From Planococcus soli (GTDB lineage: Bacteria > Bacillota > Bacilli > Bacillales_A > Planococcaceae), in assembly GCF_016881065.1 (NCBI RefSeq), contig NZ_WXYN01000051.1, forward strand, positions 310,001 to 374,000: a stretch of 64,000 nucleotides of DNA, given 5' to 3'. The number at the start of each line of letters is the position of its first letter. The first letter of the stretch is position 1. The notes under the pieces were generated by a model. It did not search any database. It had not been told where the DNA came from and saw only the letters and a program-made list of their open reading frames with translations. The position numbers and the translations under genes were made by a program. Shown here piece by piece: positions 24,415 to 33,496 of this stretch.

Positions 24415-25768
24415 AATCCATGTGTCCTCGGCATTGCTCATGCTGGTCATTTTGCTGATCCTGGCTTTTGTTATTTATTTTTCGTTCAGTCAGCTGACAT
24501 ATTCAACGGAAGTGGAACAGCTGCAGGCAGAAACAAGCGCATTGGTGGCCGATCTCAATGAAACTGCCGGTGCAGATCCAGGCATTGTGCTGCGCGCATA
24601 TATGCCTGTTAACGGGCTTGTAAAAGTTACTCTTCCGGAAGGGCCACAGCCATCGCCCATCCAATCCCCGGCGGTAACTGTTGAGCTTCCTGCTGAACTG
24701 GATGGACAGTCCGGAACGGTGGAAGTGGAAGGAGAACGGTTTGCCTACGCTAAAGCACCGATTATCTGGACAGATGGCCAAGTGGCAGAATTGACAGTTG
24801 CTCAGTCTCTGCGGGAAACGACTAATAATTTGAATACTTTGCGCCTGGTGCTGATAGTTGGAACCTTGTTAGCCATGATTCCCGTTATCGTTTCCAGCAT
24901 CGTGCTCGGGAAAATTGTGACGCTGCCGATTACAAACTTGACGAAAACCATGACGCGCATCCAGCGCAATGGCCAATTTGAAAAGCTCCCAATTGAAGGG
25001 AAGTCGCAGGACGAACTGACACAGATGGGCAATACCTTCAACGAGATGATGGGCTTGCTGGAAGAAAACTATTCCAAGCAGGAAGAGTTTGTTTCCAACG
25101 CATCCCATGAGCTTAAGACGCCGCTGACTGTCATCGGCAGCTACGCCAAGCTGCTCGAGCGGCAAGGCATGCAGGATAAACAGATTGCAGAAGAAAGCGT
25201 GACGGCGATCCGTGCAGAAACCGATCGGATGAAGGCCTTGATTGAGCAATTGCTGCACATTGCCCGCCGCAGCGAATCCCAGGTGGAATGGACAGAAGTG
25301 GATGCTCTCGAGCTGCTGCAACAAACCGTCACAGCGCTGAACGCATCCTATGATCGTGAATTCAAACTGATCACAACAGAACAATCCTTGCCCGTTATTA
25401 CCGACGTTGCAAAGTTAAAGCAACTGCTGTATATCCTGTTGGACAATGCACGGAAATACAGCTCGGACAGGATTGAAGTGGTGGCAAAAAAGAACGGGGA
25501 CACTGTGATTCAAATCCGTGATACGGGGATCGGCATTCCAAAAGAAGCAGTGCCATTGGTCTTTGAACGTTTTTACCGCGTGGATAAAGCACGGAGTCGG
25601 GAGACAGGCGGTTTTGGTTTGGGTCTGGCGCTGGCGAAACAATTGGCTGACTCTTTAAAGGTCGAAATTGAACTTGAAAGCATTGAGCAGCTGGGAACTA
25701 CAGTATCCATCATTTTCTCAGAGAATTTTAATGTTGGCGATGTACACTCAAATCAGGAGGGATTGTGA
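24398..25768 (+). CDS. HAMP sensor histidine kinase
   Basis: Membrane sensor kinase of 456 aa. TM1 is at about 10-32 and TM2 at about 150-172, enclosing an extracytoplasmic sensor of about 115 aa. A HAMP linker, then HisKA with the phosphoacceptor His237 in SNASHELKTPLTVI, and the HATPase domain with N box (LYILLDNARKYSS), G1 (IQIRDTGIGIP), F box and G2 (RETGGFGLGLALAKQ). Partner of the preceding response regulator (overlap 17 bp). The stop TGA shares one base with the ATG of the next gene. The sensed signal is unknown. Confidence 0.93.
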   Translation: MKLKNKIHVSSALLMLVILLILAFVIYFSFSQLTYSTEVEQLQAETSALVADLNETAGADPGIVLRAYMPVNGLVKVTLPEGPQPSPIQSPAVTVELPAELDGQSGTVEVEGERFAYAKAPIIWTDGQVAELTVAQSLRETTNNLNTLRLVLIVGTLLAMIPVIVSSIVLGKIVTLPITNLTKTMTRIQRNGQFEKLPIEGKSQDELTQMGNTFNEMMGLLEENYSKQEEFVSNASHELKTPLTVIGSYAKLLERQGMQDKQIAEESVTAIRAETDRMKALIEQLLHIARRSESQVEWTEVDALELLQQTVTALNASYDREFKLITTEQSLPVITDVAKLKQLLYILLDNARKYSSDRIEVVAKKNGDTVIQIRDTGIGIPKEAVPLVFERFYRVDKARSRETGGFGLGLALAKQLADSLKVEIELESIEQLGTTVSIIFSENFNVGDVHSNQEGL

Positions 25769-26487
25769 TGCGAAAATGGATGTTAATGGCGTCAGCAACA
25801 ATCTTGTTTGGAGTGGCCGTCTTGGCTTTTGTACTATTCCCACGCACTTCTCCGGAAGTTACCGCAGACCAGGCCAATGAAACAGTAATTAGCCTCTACG
25901 GGGGAGAAGTGGAGCAAACCACAGAATCCGGAGATGCCTACAGAGTGGAATTTAATCGGCCGGATGGACGTTATTTGGCTCTCGTCAACCGCCAGAGCGG
26001 CCAAGTAGAGACGATGGAATTGCTTGAAAAAACGGAAGCAGCAAAAGAAGTGACAGAGCAGCAGGCAGAAGAAATTGCATTGGAGCAGGCAACTGGGACG
26101 ATTGACAGCGTTGCTTATAACGAAGAACGCAATGAATATGACGTCAAAGTAAAAGAAGAGACGCAGTTATCGACGGTTGTTTTGTCTGCAGCTACCGGTG
26201 AAGTGCGGAAGATCAGCCAGGAGCCGGTCGAACCTTCAGCTCCAGTTGATGAACCGGTGCCTGAGCCAGAACCAGAACCAGATCGAGTCATTACGCGTGA
26301 TGAAGCAATCGTATTGGCCCAAGAAACCCTGAACGGAGAGGCGCAGGAAGCCGAGTTTGTCCAGACGACTGACGGAGGCTACTATCTGGTGGAAATTGAA
26401 AACGACCAGACCGATCAAGAAGCGACCATTCAAATCCACGCGATCCGCGGCGATACGATGTCGGTCGAGTGGGACGAGGATGACTGA
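25768..26487 (+). CDS. PepSY-domain membrane-anchored protein
   Basis: Protein of 239 aa with one N-terminal membrane segment (about 5-25) and two PepSY-like domains outside the membrane. The first is near residues 90-150 (TEQQAEEIALEQATGTIDSV); the second is after a Pro/Glu-rich linker (EPVPEPEPEPD), around 170-235 (TRDEAIVLAQETLNGEAQEAEF). PepSY domains are small extracytoplasmic modules thought to inhibit proteases or bind ligands. Its start overlaps the kinase stop (TGATG), so it is translated with the kinase and may modulate its signal (inference). Confidence 0.87.
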   Translation: MRKWMLMASATILFGVAVLAFVLFPRTSPEVTADQANETVISLYGGEVEQTTESGDAYRVEFNRPDGRYLALVNRQSGQVETMELLEKTEAAKEVTEQQAEEIALEQATGTIDSVAYNEERNEYDVKVKEETQLSTVVLSAATGEVRKISQEPVEPSAPVDEPVPEPEPEPDRVITRDEAIVLAQETLNGEAQEAEFVQTTDGGYYLVEIENDQTDQEATIQIHAIRGDTMSVEWDEDD

Positions 26488-26597
26488 CTCTGAGAACAGT
26501 TTCATGTATTTCTCATCAAATTCTCATAAAGCCTTAATCTTCTGCTCAGAAGAGAAGGTTATTGTAAGAGTAACAACAAATGAGGAGGAGAAAGAAC

Positions 26598-27269
26598 ATG
26601 AAAAAATTAATTTACATTCCGGTGGCAGCAGGGGTTTTAGCTTTTGGGGGAATCGTTTTGGCGAACTCGGATACACCCGCAGCAGATCCATCATCCACAT
26701 CAGGAACGGTGACCAACGAGGTGCAAAAGTCGCCAGCAACCGAAGAAATGCTCAGTTTTGAAGAAATTTCAGCAAAAGCGTTGGAGTTGGCAAACGGCCG
26801 CATTACCGATATCGAGCTGGACAATGATGACAGAAGAGCCCATTACGAAGTCGATGTCGATTTTGATGGCTATGAATATGATTTTGACTTTGATGCTTAC
26901 TCAGGCGAAGTGCTGGAGCAAAAACGTGAAAAAGACAGAGACGATGATCTTTCCCAATCGAAATCAGCAGCGCCTAGCAACTCACCATCAGCTGCAAGCG
27001 ATTCGAACAACAAATCGGCTTCATCAAGCGAAGGGCTGATCGGTTCAGACAAAGCCATTGAAGCGGCATTAGCCGTGGTGAGTGGAACAGTCGAAAGCTT
27101 CGAGCTTGAAAATGACGATGGCGTTGCTTATTACGAAATCGAAATTAAAGACGGACGTTCCGAGCATGATGTCGATGTTCATGCAAAAGACGGATCCATT
27201 TTAAAAGTCGATTCGGACTTTGACGACGACGATAATGATGATGACGATGATGACAACGACTGGGATTGA
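26598..27269 (+). CDS. Secreted PepSY protein with Asp-rich tail
   Basis: 223-aa protein with an N-terminal signal/anchor (MKKLIYIPVAAGVLAFGGIVLA). Two PepSY-like repeats (about 50-110, SFEEISAKALELANGRITDIEL; and about 145-205, GSDKAIEAALAVVSGTVESFEL) flank a Ser/Ala/Asn linker. The C-terminal 16 residues are almost all Asp (DDDDNDDDDDDNDWD), strongly acidic and possibly metal-binding (inference). GAGGAGGAG precedes ATG 26598. It lies 110 bp after the first PepSY gene, and part of the operon may be read through or have its own promoter. A bidirectional terminator follows. Confidence 0.87.
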   Translation: MKKLIYIPVAAGVLAFGGIVLANSDTPAADPSSTSGTVTNEVQKSPATEEMLSFEEISAKALELANGRITDIELDNDDRRAHYEVDVDFDGYEYDFDFDAYSGEVLEQKREKDRDDDLSQSKSAAPSNSPSAASDSNNKSASSSEGLIGSDKAIEAALAVVSGTVESFELENDDGVAYYEIEIKDGRSEHDVDVHAKDGSILKVDSDFDDDDNDDDDDDNDWD

Positions 27270-27305
27270 CTACAAGCCTGAAGTTCGGTAAAACAGTTAA
27301 GATGA

Positions 27306-27352
27306 AAAAGACAGAGGGAGAAAAATCCACGGATTTTTCTTCCTCTGTCTTT
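27306..27352. terminator. Bidirectional terminator, PepSY operon/kinase
   Basis: A long inverted repeat, AAAGACAGAGG with CCTCTGTCTTT and an inner GAAAAATCC/GGATTTTTC pairing, stands between the two convergent transcripts. Confidence 0.88.
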
Positions 27353-27354
27353 GA

Positions 27355-28923
27355 TTATTTTGCTGGCAAAAGAATGGTTGCGGCTGTTCCAACTCCCAAT
27401 GTGCTCGATATAATAAGATCGCCTTGGTGTTCTTGAATGATTTTCTGTGAAATGAGCAGCCCCAAACCGGTCCCGGTTGCTTTCGTTGTATAAAAAGGCT
27501 GGAAAATTTCACCCAGATCTATTTCGGAAATGCCATTTCCAGAATCGTTGAAGCTGATAGACAGCATAGAATCTTTTTCAGCTTTCAGCAAAATCCAAAT
27601 TTCGCCAGGCTGTTCCATAGATTCAATGGCATTTTTCAACAAGTTGATGAAAACTTGCTTCATGTGGTGCTCTTCTCCATTCACATGAAAATCTTTCTGC
27701 CAGTCTTTTTTCACGGTGATGCCATGGAGGTTAAGCTCTGGACCAAACAACAGCAGAATATCATCCAGTGCATTCTGGATGCTGAATTTTTTCAAGGCCG
27801 AAGCCTGGGGTTTAGCCAGGACCAAAAATTCGCTGATGATTAAATTGATGCGCTCCATTTCGGACTGAATCAAAGCCGTATATTCCGGAAACTGATGTTT
27901 CGGGTCATTGTGCATGATTTGGACGAATCCGGAAATAACGGTCATGGGATTTCTGATTTCATGTGCAACACCTGCGGCAATTTCCCCAGCGAGTTTGAGT
28001 TTCTCGGATTGCAGCATCATTTTTTCGGATTCTTTCTGATAGCTCATGTCCCGTGAGATGATGGAAGTGGCAATCACTTTTCCAAACTGGTCGAAAATAG
28101 GGGACAATGTCACTTGGGCATGAAAGCGCGTTCCGTCTTTGCGGGCATCCACCGTTTCCAGGAGAGAATAACTTTTTCCTTGTTGGACTTCCCATGTTCG
28201 CCTCTCGGCGTCTTCTTTCATATCCAGTGGATAAAGCGGCAGCGATTTTCCAATGCTTTCTTCAGAAGTCCATCCATACAGTTCTTCAAAAGCCGGATTG
28301 ACTGCAATAATTTTATTGTTCGAATCGAACACGGCGATGGCGTCTTTGGCAGTTTCAAAAAACAGCTGCAAATAACCTTCTTTCGACAGCAGAGCCTTTT
28401 CCATTGATGCATTTTTCATCTCTAACTGCTTCCAATACCGGCTGAAATAAATGCTGTGAAGCAAGGTGATCGTCAGTACTGCTGTGAAAAAGACAATGAT
28501 GGACAATTGAATATAAGGCAGCGGAGCTCTTGCGGTAAACCGGTCAAATACGGTAATGAGAAGTAAAAACTCGAAAGAAGTGACAATCGCCAGCAGGATG
28601 ATTGGTTTCGTGTCGTTGTATAAGGCGGCAGCAATAATAGGCATTACAAAAAAAATAAGCGTTATGGAAGATAAGGATTCAAAATTCAAAATGAAGACAT
28701 AGATGTTCATGGCAAACAACACAGCAAGTTGAAGTGCCCGCTCTTTTATATTGCAGGAAAAAAAAACCAGCAATATGACGTAAGTTGCCATGCCGAAAAA
28801 TGGAGAAATAATGGCTGAATTCATATCGACCCATTGATTGAGCAAGAAATGCAAGATGCTTGAAAACCCATATAAATGGATGAATAATTGATTTCTTTTG
28901 CGATTGGTTACATTGCTATCCAT
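27355..28923 (-). CDS. PAS sensor histidine kinase (KinA/KinE-like)
   Basis: 522-aa membrane histidine kinase. Five or six hydrophobic segments cover about residues 10-165, followed by a PAS domain at 183-295 (FETAKDAIAVFDSNNKIIAVN). HisKA has the phosphoacceptor His321 in AAGVAHEIRNPMTVISGF; then HATPase with N box (LLKNAIESM), G1 (FNDSGNGIS), the YTTKATGTGLGLLIS G2 box. The HEIRNP-type H box and GFVQ sequence are those of sporulation phosphorelay kinases such as KinA-E, which phosphorylate Spo0F. No response regulator is adjacent, which fits an orphan phosphorelay kinase. The start has GAGGTG upstream. The signal is unknown. Confidence 0.88.
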   Translation of the reverse strand: MDSNVTNRKRNQLFIHLYGFSSILHFLLNQWVDMNSAIISPFFGMATYVILLVFFSCNIKERALQLAVLFAMNIYVFILNFESLSSITLIFFVMPIIAAALYNDTKPIILLAIVTSFEFLLLITVFDRFTARAPLPYIQLSIIVFFTAVLTITLLHSIYFSRYWKQLEMKNASMEKALLSKEGYLQLFFETAKDAIAVFDSNNKIIAVNPAFEELYGWTSEESIGKSLPLYPLDMKEDAERRTWEVQQGKSYSLLETVDARKDGTRFHAQVTLSPIFDQFGKVIATSIISRDMSYQKESEKMMLQSEKLKLAGEIAAGVAHEIRNPMTVISGFVQIMHNDPKHQFPEYTALIQSEMERINLIISEFLVLAKPQASALKKFSIQNALDDILLLFGPELNLHGITVKKDWQKDFHVNGEEHHMKQVFINLLKNAIESMEQPGEIWILLKAEKDSMLSISFNDSGNGISEIDLGEIFQPFYTTKATGTGLGLLISQKIIQEHQGDLIISSTLGVGTAATILLPAK

Positions 28924-29154
28924 TAAGCACCTCGAATTTTCTGCATTTTAGTTTTGATCGAATAGGTTGAACCGAAGAAACCGCCTCTGCATTGCTTAAA
29001 AAAGGAAGGAACTTTAGCGGTAATTAGACAAAGCGGCACCTGAATACAGTTCAACTGAATAAAAATACTTAAACTAAATACTATAATACTATAAGACAGG
29101 ACTGTCCGAACATCATTGATTTTGATATGATTATAAGACCGAGGAGTGATAGAG
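28924..29154. other. Divergent intergenic region, no gene seen
   Basis: 230 bp between the minus-strand kinase and the plus-strand M42 peptidase. It is A/T-rich and presumably holds both promoters. I see no clear operator, hairpin or small gene. Confidence 0.5.
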
Positions 29155-30207
29155 ATGACTTACCAATGGAATCAAAGCGAAACGATCGAGTTATTGAAAG
29201 AAATAGTGGAAATTCCGAGTCCGTCCGGCTACACCATGGACGTCATGTCAAAAATTCGCACTTTGCTGGCTCAATGGAATGTTGAGCACAAAACGACCCA
29301 TAAAGGGGCAGTGATTGCGACCATCCGAGGAAGAGATCAGCAGCACCATCGACTGTTGACTGCACATGTCGACACATTAGGCGCCATGGTGAAAGAAATT
29401 AAACCGAGCGGCCGTTTAAAGCTGTCATTGGTTGGCGGCTTTAAGTTCAATGCGATAGAAGGCGAAAATTGCCTCATACATAAAGCGGACGGTTCGACCG
29501 TTTCCGGAACAATACTGCTCCACCAGACAACAGTCCATGTCTACAAAGATGCGGGCACGGCTGAACGCACTGCCGATAATATGGAAGTGCGCCTGGATGA
29601 AAAAGCCTTTTCGAAAGAGCAGGTGCAAAGCCTGGGCATTGAAGTGGGGGATTTCGTATCGTTCCAGCCAAGATTTGAAGAGACCCAATCCGGCTACATC
29701 AAATCCCGGCATTTGGATGACAAGGCAAGCACTGCTTTATTGCTTCAGCTAGTAAAGTATTTCAGCGATACGGGAGAAGAGCTTCCTTATACAACCCATT
29801 TCTACATCTCCAACAACGAAGAAATCGGCTATGGCGGCAACTCCAGTATTCCCCCAGAAACGCAGGAGTATATCGCTGTTGACATGGGTGCTATCGGAGA
29901 TGGCCAGGAATCGGATGAATATACGGTTTCTATTTGTGCAAAAGACTCGAGCGGGCCCTATCATTATGGATTGACCCGCCATTTAATCTCTTTGGCGCAA
30001 GATCATGCCATCGATTACAAAGTCGATATCTATCCCTATTATGGGTCAGATGCATCTGCTGCAATCAGTGCTGGCCATGATGTTAAGCACGCATTGTTTG
30101 GCCCGGGGATTGAAGCTTCCCATTCATACGAACGCACACATACCGATTCATTAAAAGCGGCGGCAGCATTGCTACACGCATATGTGTTGTCTCCCTTGGT
30201 TTCTTAA
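29155..30207 (+). CDS. M42-family metallo-aminopeptidase
   Basis: Cytoplasmic dinuclear metallopeptidase of family M42 (tetrahedral or deblocking aminopeptidase type; 350 aa). Metal ligands seen in order: HVDTLG (H and bridging region), RHLDDKASTALLL with the central Asp, the catalytic and ligand acids in SNNEEIGYGG, Asp in AVDMGAI, and a late His in GIEASHSYERTHTD. The start MTYQWNQ follows GAGGAGTGATAGAG. It removes N-terminal residues from peptides; its exact specificity is not readable. Its stop is 19 bp before murE, with which it probably forms an operon. Confidence 0.92.
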   Translation: MTYQWNQSETIELLKEIVEIPSPSGYTMDVMSKIRTLLAQWNVEHKTTHKGAVIATIRGRDQQHHRLLTAHVDTLGAMVKEIKPSGRLKLSLVGGFKFNAIEGENCLIHKADGSTVSGTILLHQTTVHVYKDAGTAERTADNMEVRLDEKAFSKEQVQSLGIEVGDFVSFQPRFEETQSGYIKSRHLDDKASTALLLQLVKYFSDTGEELPYTTHFYISNNEEIGYGGNSSIPPETQEYIAVDMGAIGDGQESDEYTVSICAKDSSGPYHYGLTRHLISLAQDHAIDYKVDIYPYYGSDASAAISAGHDVKHALFGPGIEASHSYERTHTDSLKAAAALLHAYVLSPLVS

Positions 30208-30226
30208 CAGTAAGGAGAGGGATTTT

Positions 30227-31687
30227 ATGAACAGCAAAGAGTTACTGACGTCAATTCCATACAAGCAGATTAAAGGTGAACTGCCGGAAACGATTGAACA
30301 CCTGACAATAGATTCCCGGGATATTAAAGCAGACTCCATGTTTGTTTGCATCGCGGGCTATACAGTGGACGGCCATAACTTCGCCCAGCAGGCAGCCGAT
30401 CAGGGAGCTACGGTGATCGTAGCAGAACGACCGTTGACGATTGACAATGCGACAGTCGTTGTTGTCGACAGCACTTCGAGAGCGCTTGGGCTGTTGGCTG
30501 CAAAATTTTACGACTACCCGTCCAAGCTTCTGCACATGACCGGTGTCACAGGCACCAATGGCAAAACCAGCGTGGCGGGAATTTTGCATTCGATGCTGAT
30601 GAAGCTTGGTGAGAAATCAGGGCTGACAGGAACAATCGGTTTTGACTTGAACGGCCAATTGCATCCATCGGCCAATACAACAAATGACGCACTCACGACA
30701 CAGCAAATGATTGCACGTGCACGTGACGAAGACTGCTCACACATGACCATGGAAGTATCGTCGCATGGATTAATATTGGGGCGCTTGGCCGGAGTGGAGT
30801 TTGATACTGCGATTTTCACCAACCTGACGCACGACCACCTGGATTTTCATGGCACGATGGAAGAATACGGCCATGCCAAAAGCTTGTTGTTTTCGCAACT
30901 GGGACAGGATCTGGCCAACCGGAAGCAAGCCATTTTAAATGCCGATGATCCATGGTCCAACGAAATGGCAAAAATGACCCCGCATCCGGTTTACACGTAC
31001 GGAATTCAAAACAACGCACAATTCCGTGCGAAAGATATTCAATTGACGCATGAAGGAACAACCTTTACGCTGGATTGCAAAGAAGGGCAATTCCCGGTTT
31101 CTATGAAACTGCTGGGTGAGTTTAATGTGTCCAACGCCTTGGCGGCCATTGCCGCATTGTATGCGGAAGGCTATGAGCTGGACGAAATATTGAAGGTTTT
31201 GAAATCGATTGCTCCAGTTGAAGGGCGCATGCAAAAAGTGGAGCTGGAAGCACCTATTTCTGTTTTCATTGATTATGCCCATACACCTGATGCCATCGAG
31301 AAAGCAATTGATGCCGTACAGGACTTTAAAGAAAAACGCATCATTTTTCTGGTGGGCACAGGCGGCAACCGCGATAAGACAAAGCGCCCCATCATGGCTG
31401 AAAAAGCGTCTGTTGCAGATTATGTCGTCTTAACGACGGATGATCCGCGTGACGAAAGCTATGAAAGTATTTTAGGCGATTTGGAAACCGGAATGACCCA
31501 TAGCCAGTTTGCCTGCATAGGCGACCGGGAAGAAGCGGTCAAGCACGCGGTGCAGCAAGCAGAAGCGGGTGACATCATCATTCTCGCCGGTAAAGGGCAT
31601 GAAGATTACCAGATTATCGGCAGCACCAAATATCCACACAGCGATAAAGAAATCGCGATACAGGAAGCAATGAAAAAGTTTCAGTGA
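30227..31687 (+). CDS. murE: UDP-MurNAc-tripeptide synthetase MurE
   Basis: ATP-dependent Mur ligase that adds the third amino acid to UDP-MurNAc-L-Ala-D-Glu in cell wall synthesis (486 aa). The P-loop is TGTNGKTSVAG at about 110, the carbamylated-Lys region and HTPDAIEKA are present, and the C-terminal domain has GTGGNRDKTKRPIMA. The specificity motif reads DDPR, not the DNPR typical of diaminopimelate-adding enzymes. This may indicate the L-lysine-adding type used by many Planococcaceae (inference). ATG 30227 follows AAGGAGAGGG. It stands outside the usual dcw cluster, next to an M42 peptidase. Confidence 0.93.
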   Translation: MNSKELLTSIPYKQIKGELPETIEHLTIDSRDIKADSMFVCIAGYTVDGHNFAQQAADQGATVIVAERPLTIDNATVVVVDSTSRALGLLAAKFYDYPSKLLHMTGVTGTNGKTSVAGILHSMLMKLGEKSGLTGTIGFDLNGQLHPSANTTNDALTTQQMIARARDEDCSHMTMEVSSHGLILGRLAGVEFDTAIFTNLTHDHLDFHGTMEEYGHAKSLLFSQLGQDLANRKQAILNADDPWSNEMAKMTPHPVYTYGIQNNAQFRAKDIQLTHEGTTFTLDCKEGQFPVSMKLLGEFNVSNALAAIAALYAEGYELDEILKVLKSIAPVEGRMQKVELEAPISVFIDYAHTPDAIEKAIDAVQDFKEKRIIFLVGTGGNRDKTKRPIMAEKASVADYVVLTTDDPRDESYESILGDLETGMTHSQFACIGDREEAVKHAVQQAEAGDIIILAGKGHEDYQIIGSTKYPHSDKEIAIQEAMKKFQ

Positions 31688-31688
31688 A

Positions 31689-31715
31689 AAGGGGCCAATG
31701 AAGGCTCCTTTTTTT
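31689..31715 (+). terminator. Terminator of murE
   Basis: AAGGGGCC pairs with GGCTCCTT around a 6-nt loop, then a T7 tract, directly at the murE stop. Confidence 0.82.
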
Positions 31716-31793
31716 CTGCAAACGTTAAAATTCCTTGTTTTTTTCAGTCCCCTTCTCTAATATGAAGAGAGTAGATTAAAGGAGCGTATAAAC

Positions 31794-33362
31794 ATGTCAG
31801 ACCAATTACAGAATGAAATTCAAAATAGAAGAACTTTCGCTATCATTTCCCACCCGGATGCCGGGAAAACAACCTTAACAGAAAAGCTGTTGCTGTTTGG
31901 GGGAGCGATCCGTGATGCGGGAACTGTCAAAGGGAAAAAGAGCGGCAAGTTCGCCACATCCGACTGGATGGAAATTGAAAAGCAGCGGGGGATTTCCGTT
32001 ACTTCTTCCGTCATGCAATTCGATTATGCCGGACACCGCGTCAATATTCTGGACACTCCAGGGCACCAGGATTTCAGTGAAGATACGTATCGTACATTGA
32101 TGGCAGTCGACAGTGCTGTCATGATCATCGATGTTGCCAAAGGAATTGAAGCACAGACTGTCAAGCTGTTCAAAGTTTGTAAAATGCGCGGCATTCCGAT
32201 TTTTACTTTTATCAATAAGATGGACCGCCAAGGTAAAGAGCCTTTGGAATTGATGGAGGAACTGGAAGAGGTTCTTGGCATCCAATCCTACGCGATGAAC
32301 TGGCCAATCGGCATGGGCAAAGAATTCCTGGGCATCTATGACCGTTTTAACAAGCGCATTGAACCGTTCCGTTCAGAAGGAGATCGTTTCCTGGAACTTG
32401 ACGAACAGGGCAAATTGATCGAAGACCACGAGATGAAGAAAACTTCCTATTATACACAGGCAATGGATGACATCGAACTGTTGAATGAAGCAGGAAACGA
32501 CTTTTCAATTGATCGTGTGAAAAAAGGTGAGTTGACGCCGGTTTTCTTCGGCAGTGCGTTAGCTAATTTCGGTGTCGAAACGTTTTTGGAAACTTACCTG
32601 CAATTTGCACCATCACCACAGCCGCGCGATACGCAGGACAATGAGGAAATTGATCCGATCGAGATGCCTTTCTCTGGATTTATTTTCAAAATCCAAGCCA
32701 ATATGAATCCGGCTCACCGTGACCGCATTGCATTTGTGCGCATCGTATCAGGCAAGTTTGAACGAGGAATGAATGTCACTTTGGCGCGCACCGGAAAAAG
32801 TTTCAAGCTGTCACAGACAACTCAATTTTTGGCAGATGACCGCGAAATGGTCAACGAAGCGGTGGCGGGAGACATCATCGGTCTCCACGACGTAGGAAAC
32901 TACCAAATTGGAGATACCATCACGAGCGGCAAGAAGTTCCAATTTGAAAGCCTGCCGCAGTTTACGCCGGAACTTTTCGTTAAAGTTACTGCTAAAAACG
33001 TCATGAAACAAAAGCATTTCCATAAAGGGATCCTTCAGCTTGTTCAGGAAGGTGCGATCCAGTACTATAAAACGCTTCATCTGGAAGAAGTCATCCTTGG
33101 TGCAGTCGGTCAGCTACAATTTGAAGTGTTCGAACACCGGATGAAAAATGAATACAATGTGGATGTGCGGATGGAGCCGGTCGGTTCCAAAATCGCTCGC
33201 TGGATTGAAAATGAAGAAGATGTCAAAGAATCAATGTCCAGCGGCCGTTCAATGCTGGTACGCGACCGTTTTGACAACTATGTCTTTTTATTCGAAAACG
33301 AGTTTGCGACACGCTGGTTCCAGGATAAAAATCCTGGCATTCGATTATACAGTCTGCTATAA
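31794..33362 (+). CDS. prfC: Peptide chain release factor 3
   Basis: Translational GTPase RF3 that recycles RF1/RF2 from the ribosome after termination. G domain motifs: G1 [14 protein letters not shown], switch [15 protein letters not shown]3 [14 protein letters not shown] and G4 NKMDRQGK. Domains II and III follow, the latter with [22 protein letters not shown]. 522 aa is the standard length. AAAGGAG is 8 nt before the ATG. RF3 is absent from some Bacillales (for example it is not in B. subtilis, from general knowledge) but common in Planococcaceae and staphylococci. Confidence 0.95.
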   Translation: MSDQLQNEIQNRRTFAIISHPDAGKTTLTEKLLLFGGAIRDAGTVKGKKSGKFATSDWMEIEKQRGISVTSSVMQFDYAGHRVNILDTPGHQDFSEDTYRTLMAVDSAVMIIDVAKGIEAQTVKLFKVCKMRGIPIFTFINKMDRQGKEPLELMEELEEVLGIQSYAMNWPIGMGKEFLGIYDRFNKRIEPFRSEGDRFLELDEQGKLIEDHEMKKTSYYTQAMDDIELLNEAGNDFSIDRVKKGELTPVFFGSALANFGVETFLETYLQFAPSPQPRDTQDNEEIDPIEMPFSGFIFKIQANMNPAHRDRIAFVRIVSGKFERGMNVTLARTGKSFKLSQTTQFLADDREMVNEAVAGDIIGLHDVGNYQIGDTITSGKKFQFESLPQFTPELFVKVTAKNVMKQKHFHKGILQLVQEGAIQYYKTLHLEEVILGAVGQLQFEVFEHRMKNEYNVDVRMEPVGSKIARWIENEEDVKESMSSGRSMLVRDRFDNYVFLFENEFATRWFQDKNPGIRLYSLL

Positions 33363-33366
33363 AAAT

Positions 33367-33393
33367 AAAAACCTGCTGCTGGCAGGTTTTTTT
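33367..33393 (+). terminator. Terminator of prfC
   Basis: AAACCTGC (33369-33376) pairs with GCAGGTTT (33382-33389) and continues into a T tract. Confidence 0.85.
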
Positions 33394-33496
33394 GTTTTCT
33401 TCAAAAAAGTGGCAGATCAGTGAACACCTTCTGTAAAGTTTGCGGTTGCAGGTAATTTTTCTTATGATAGAAGAACATGGAGAGAAGGTTGAGCAA

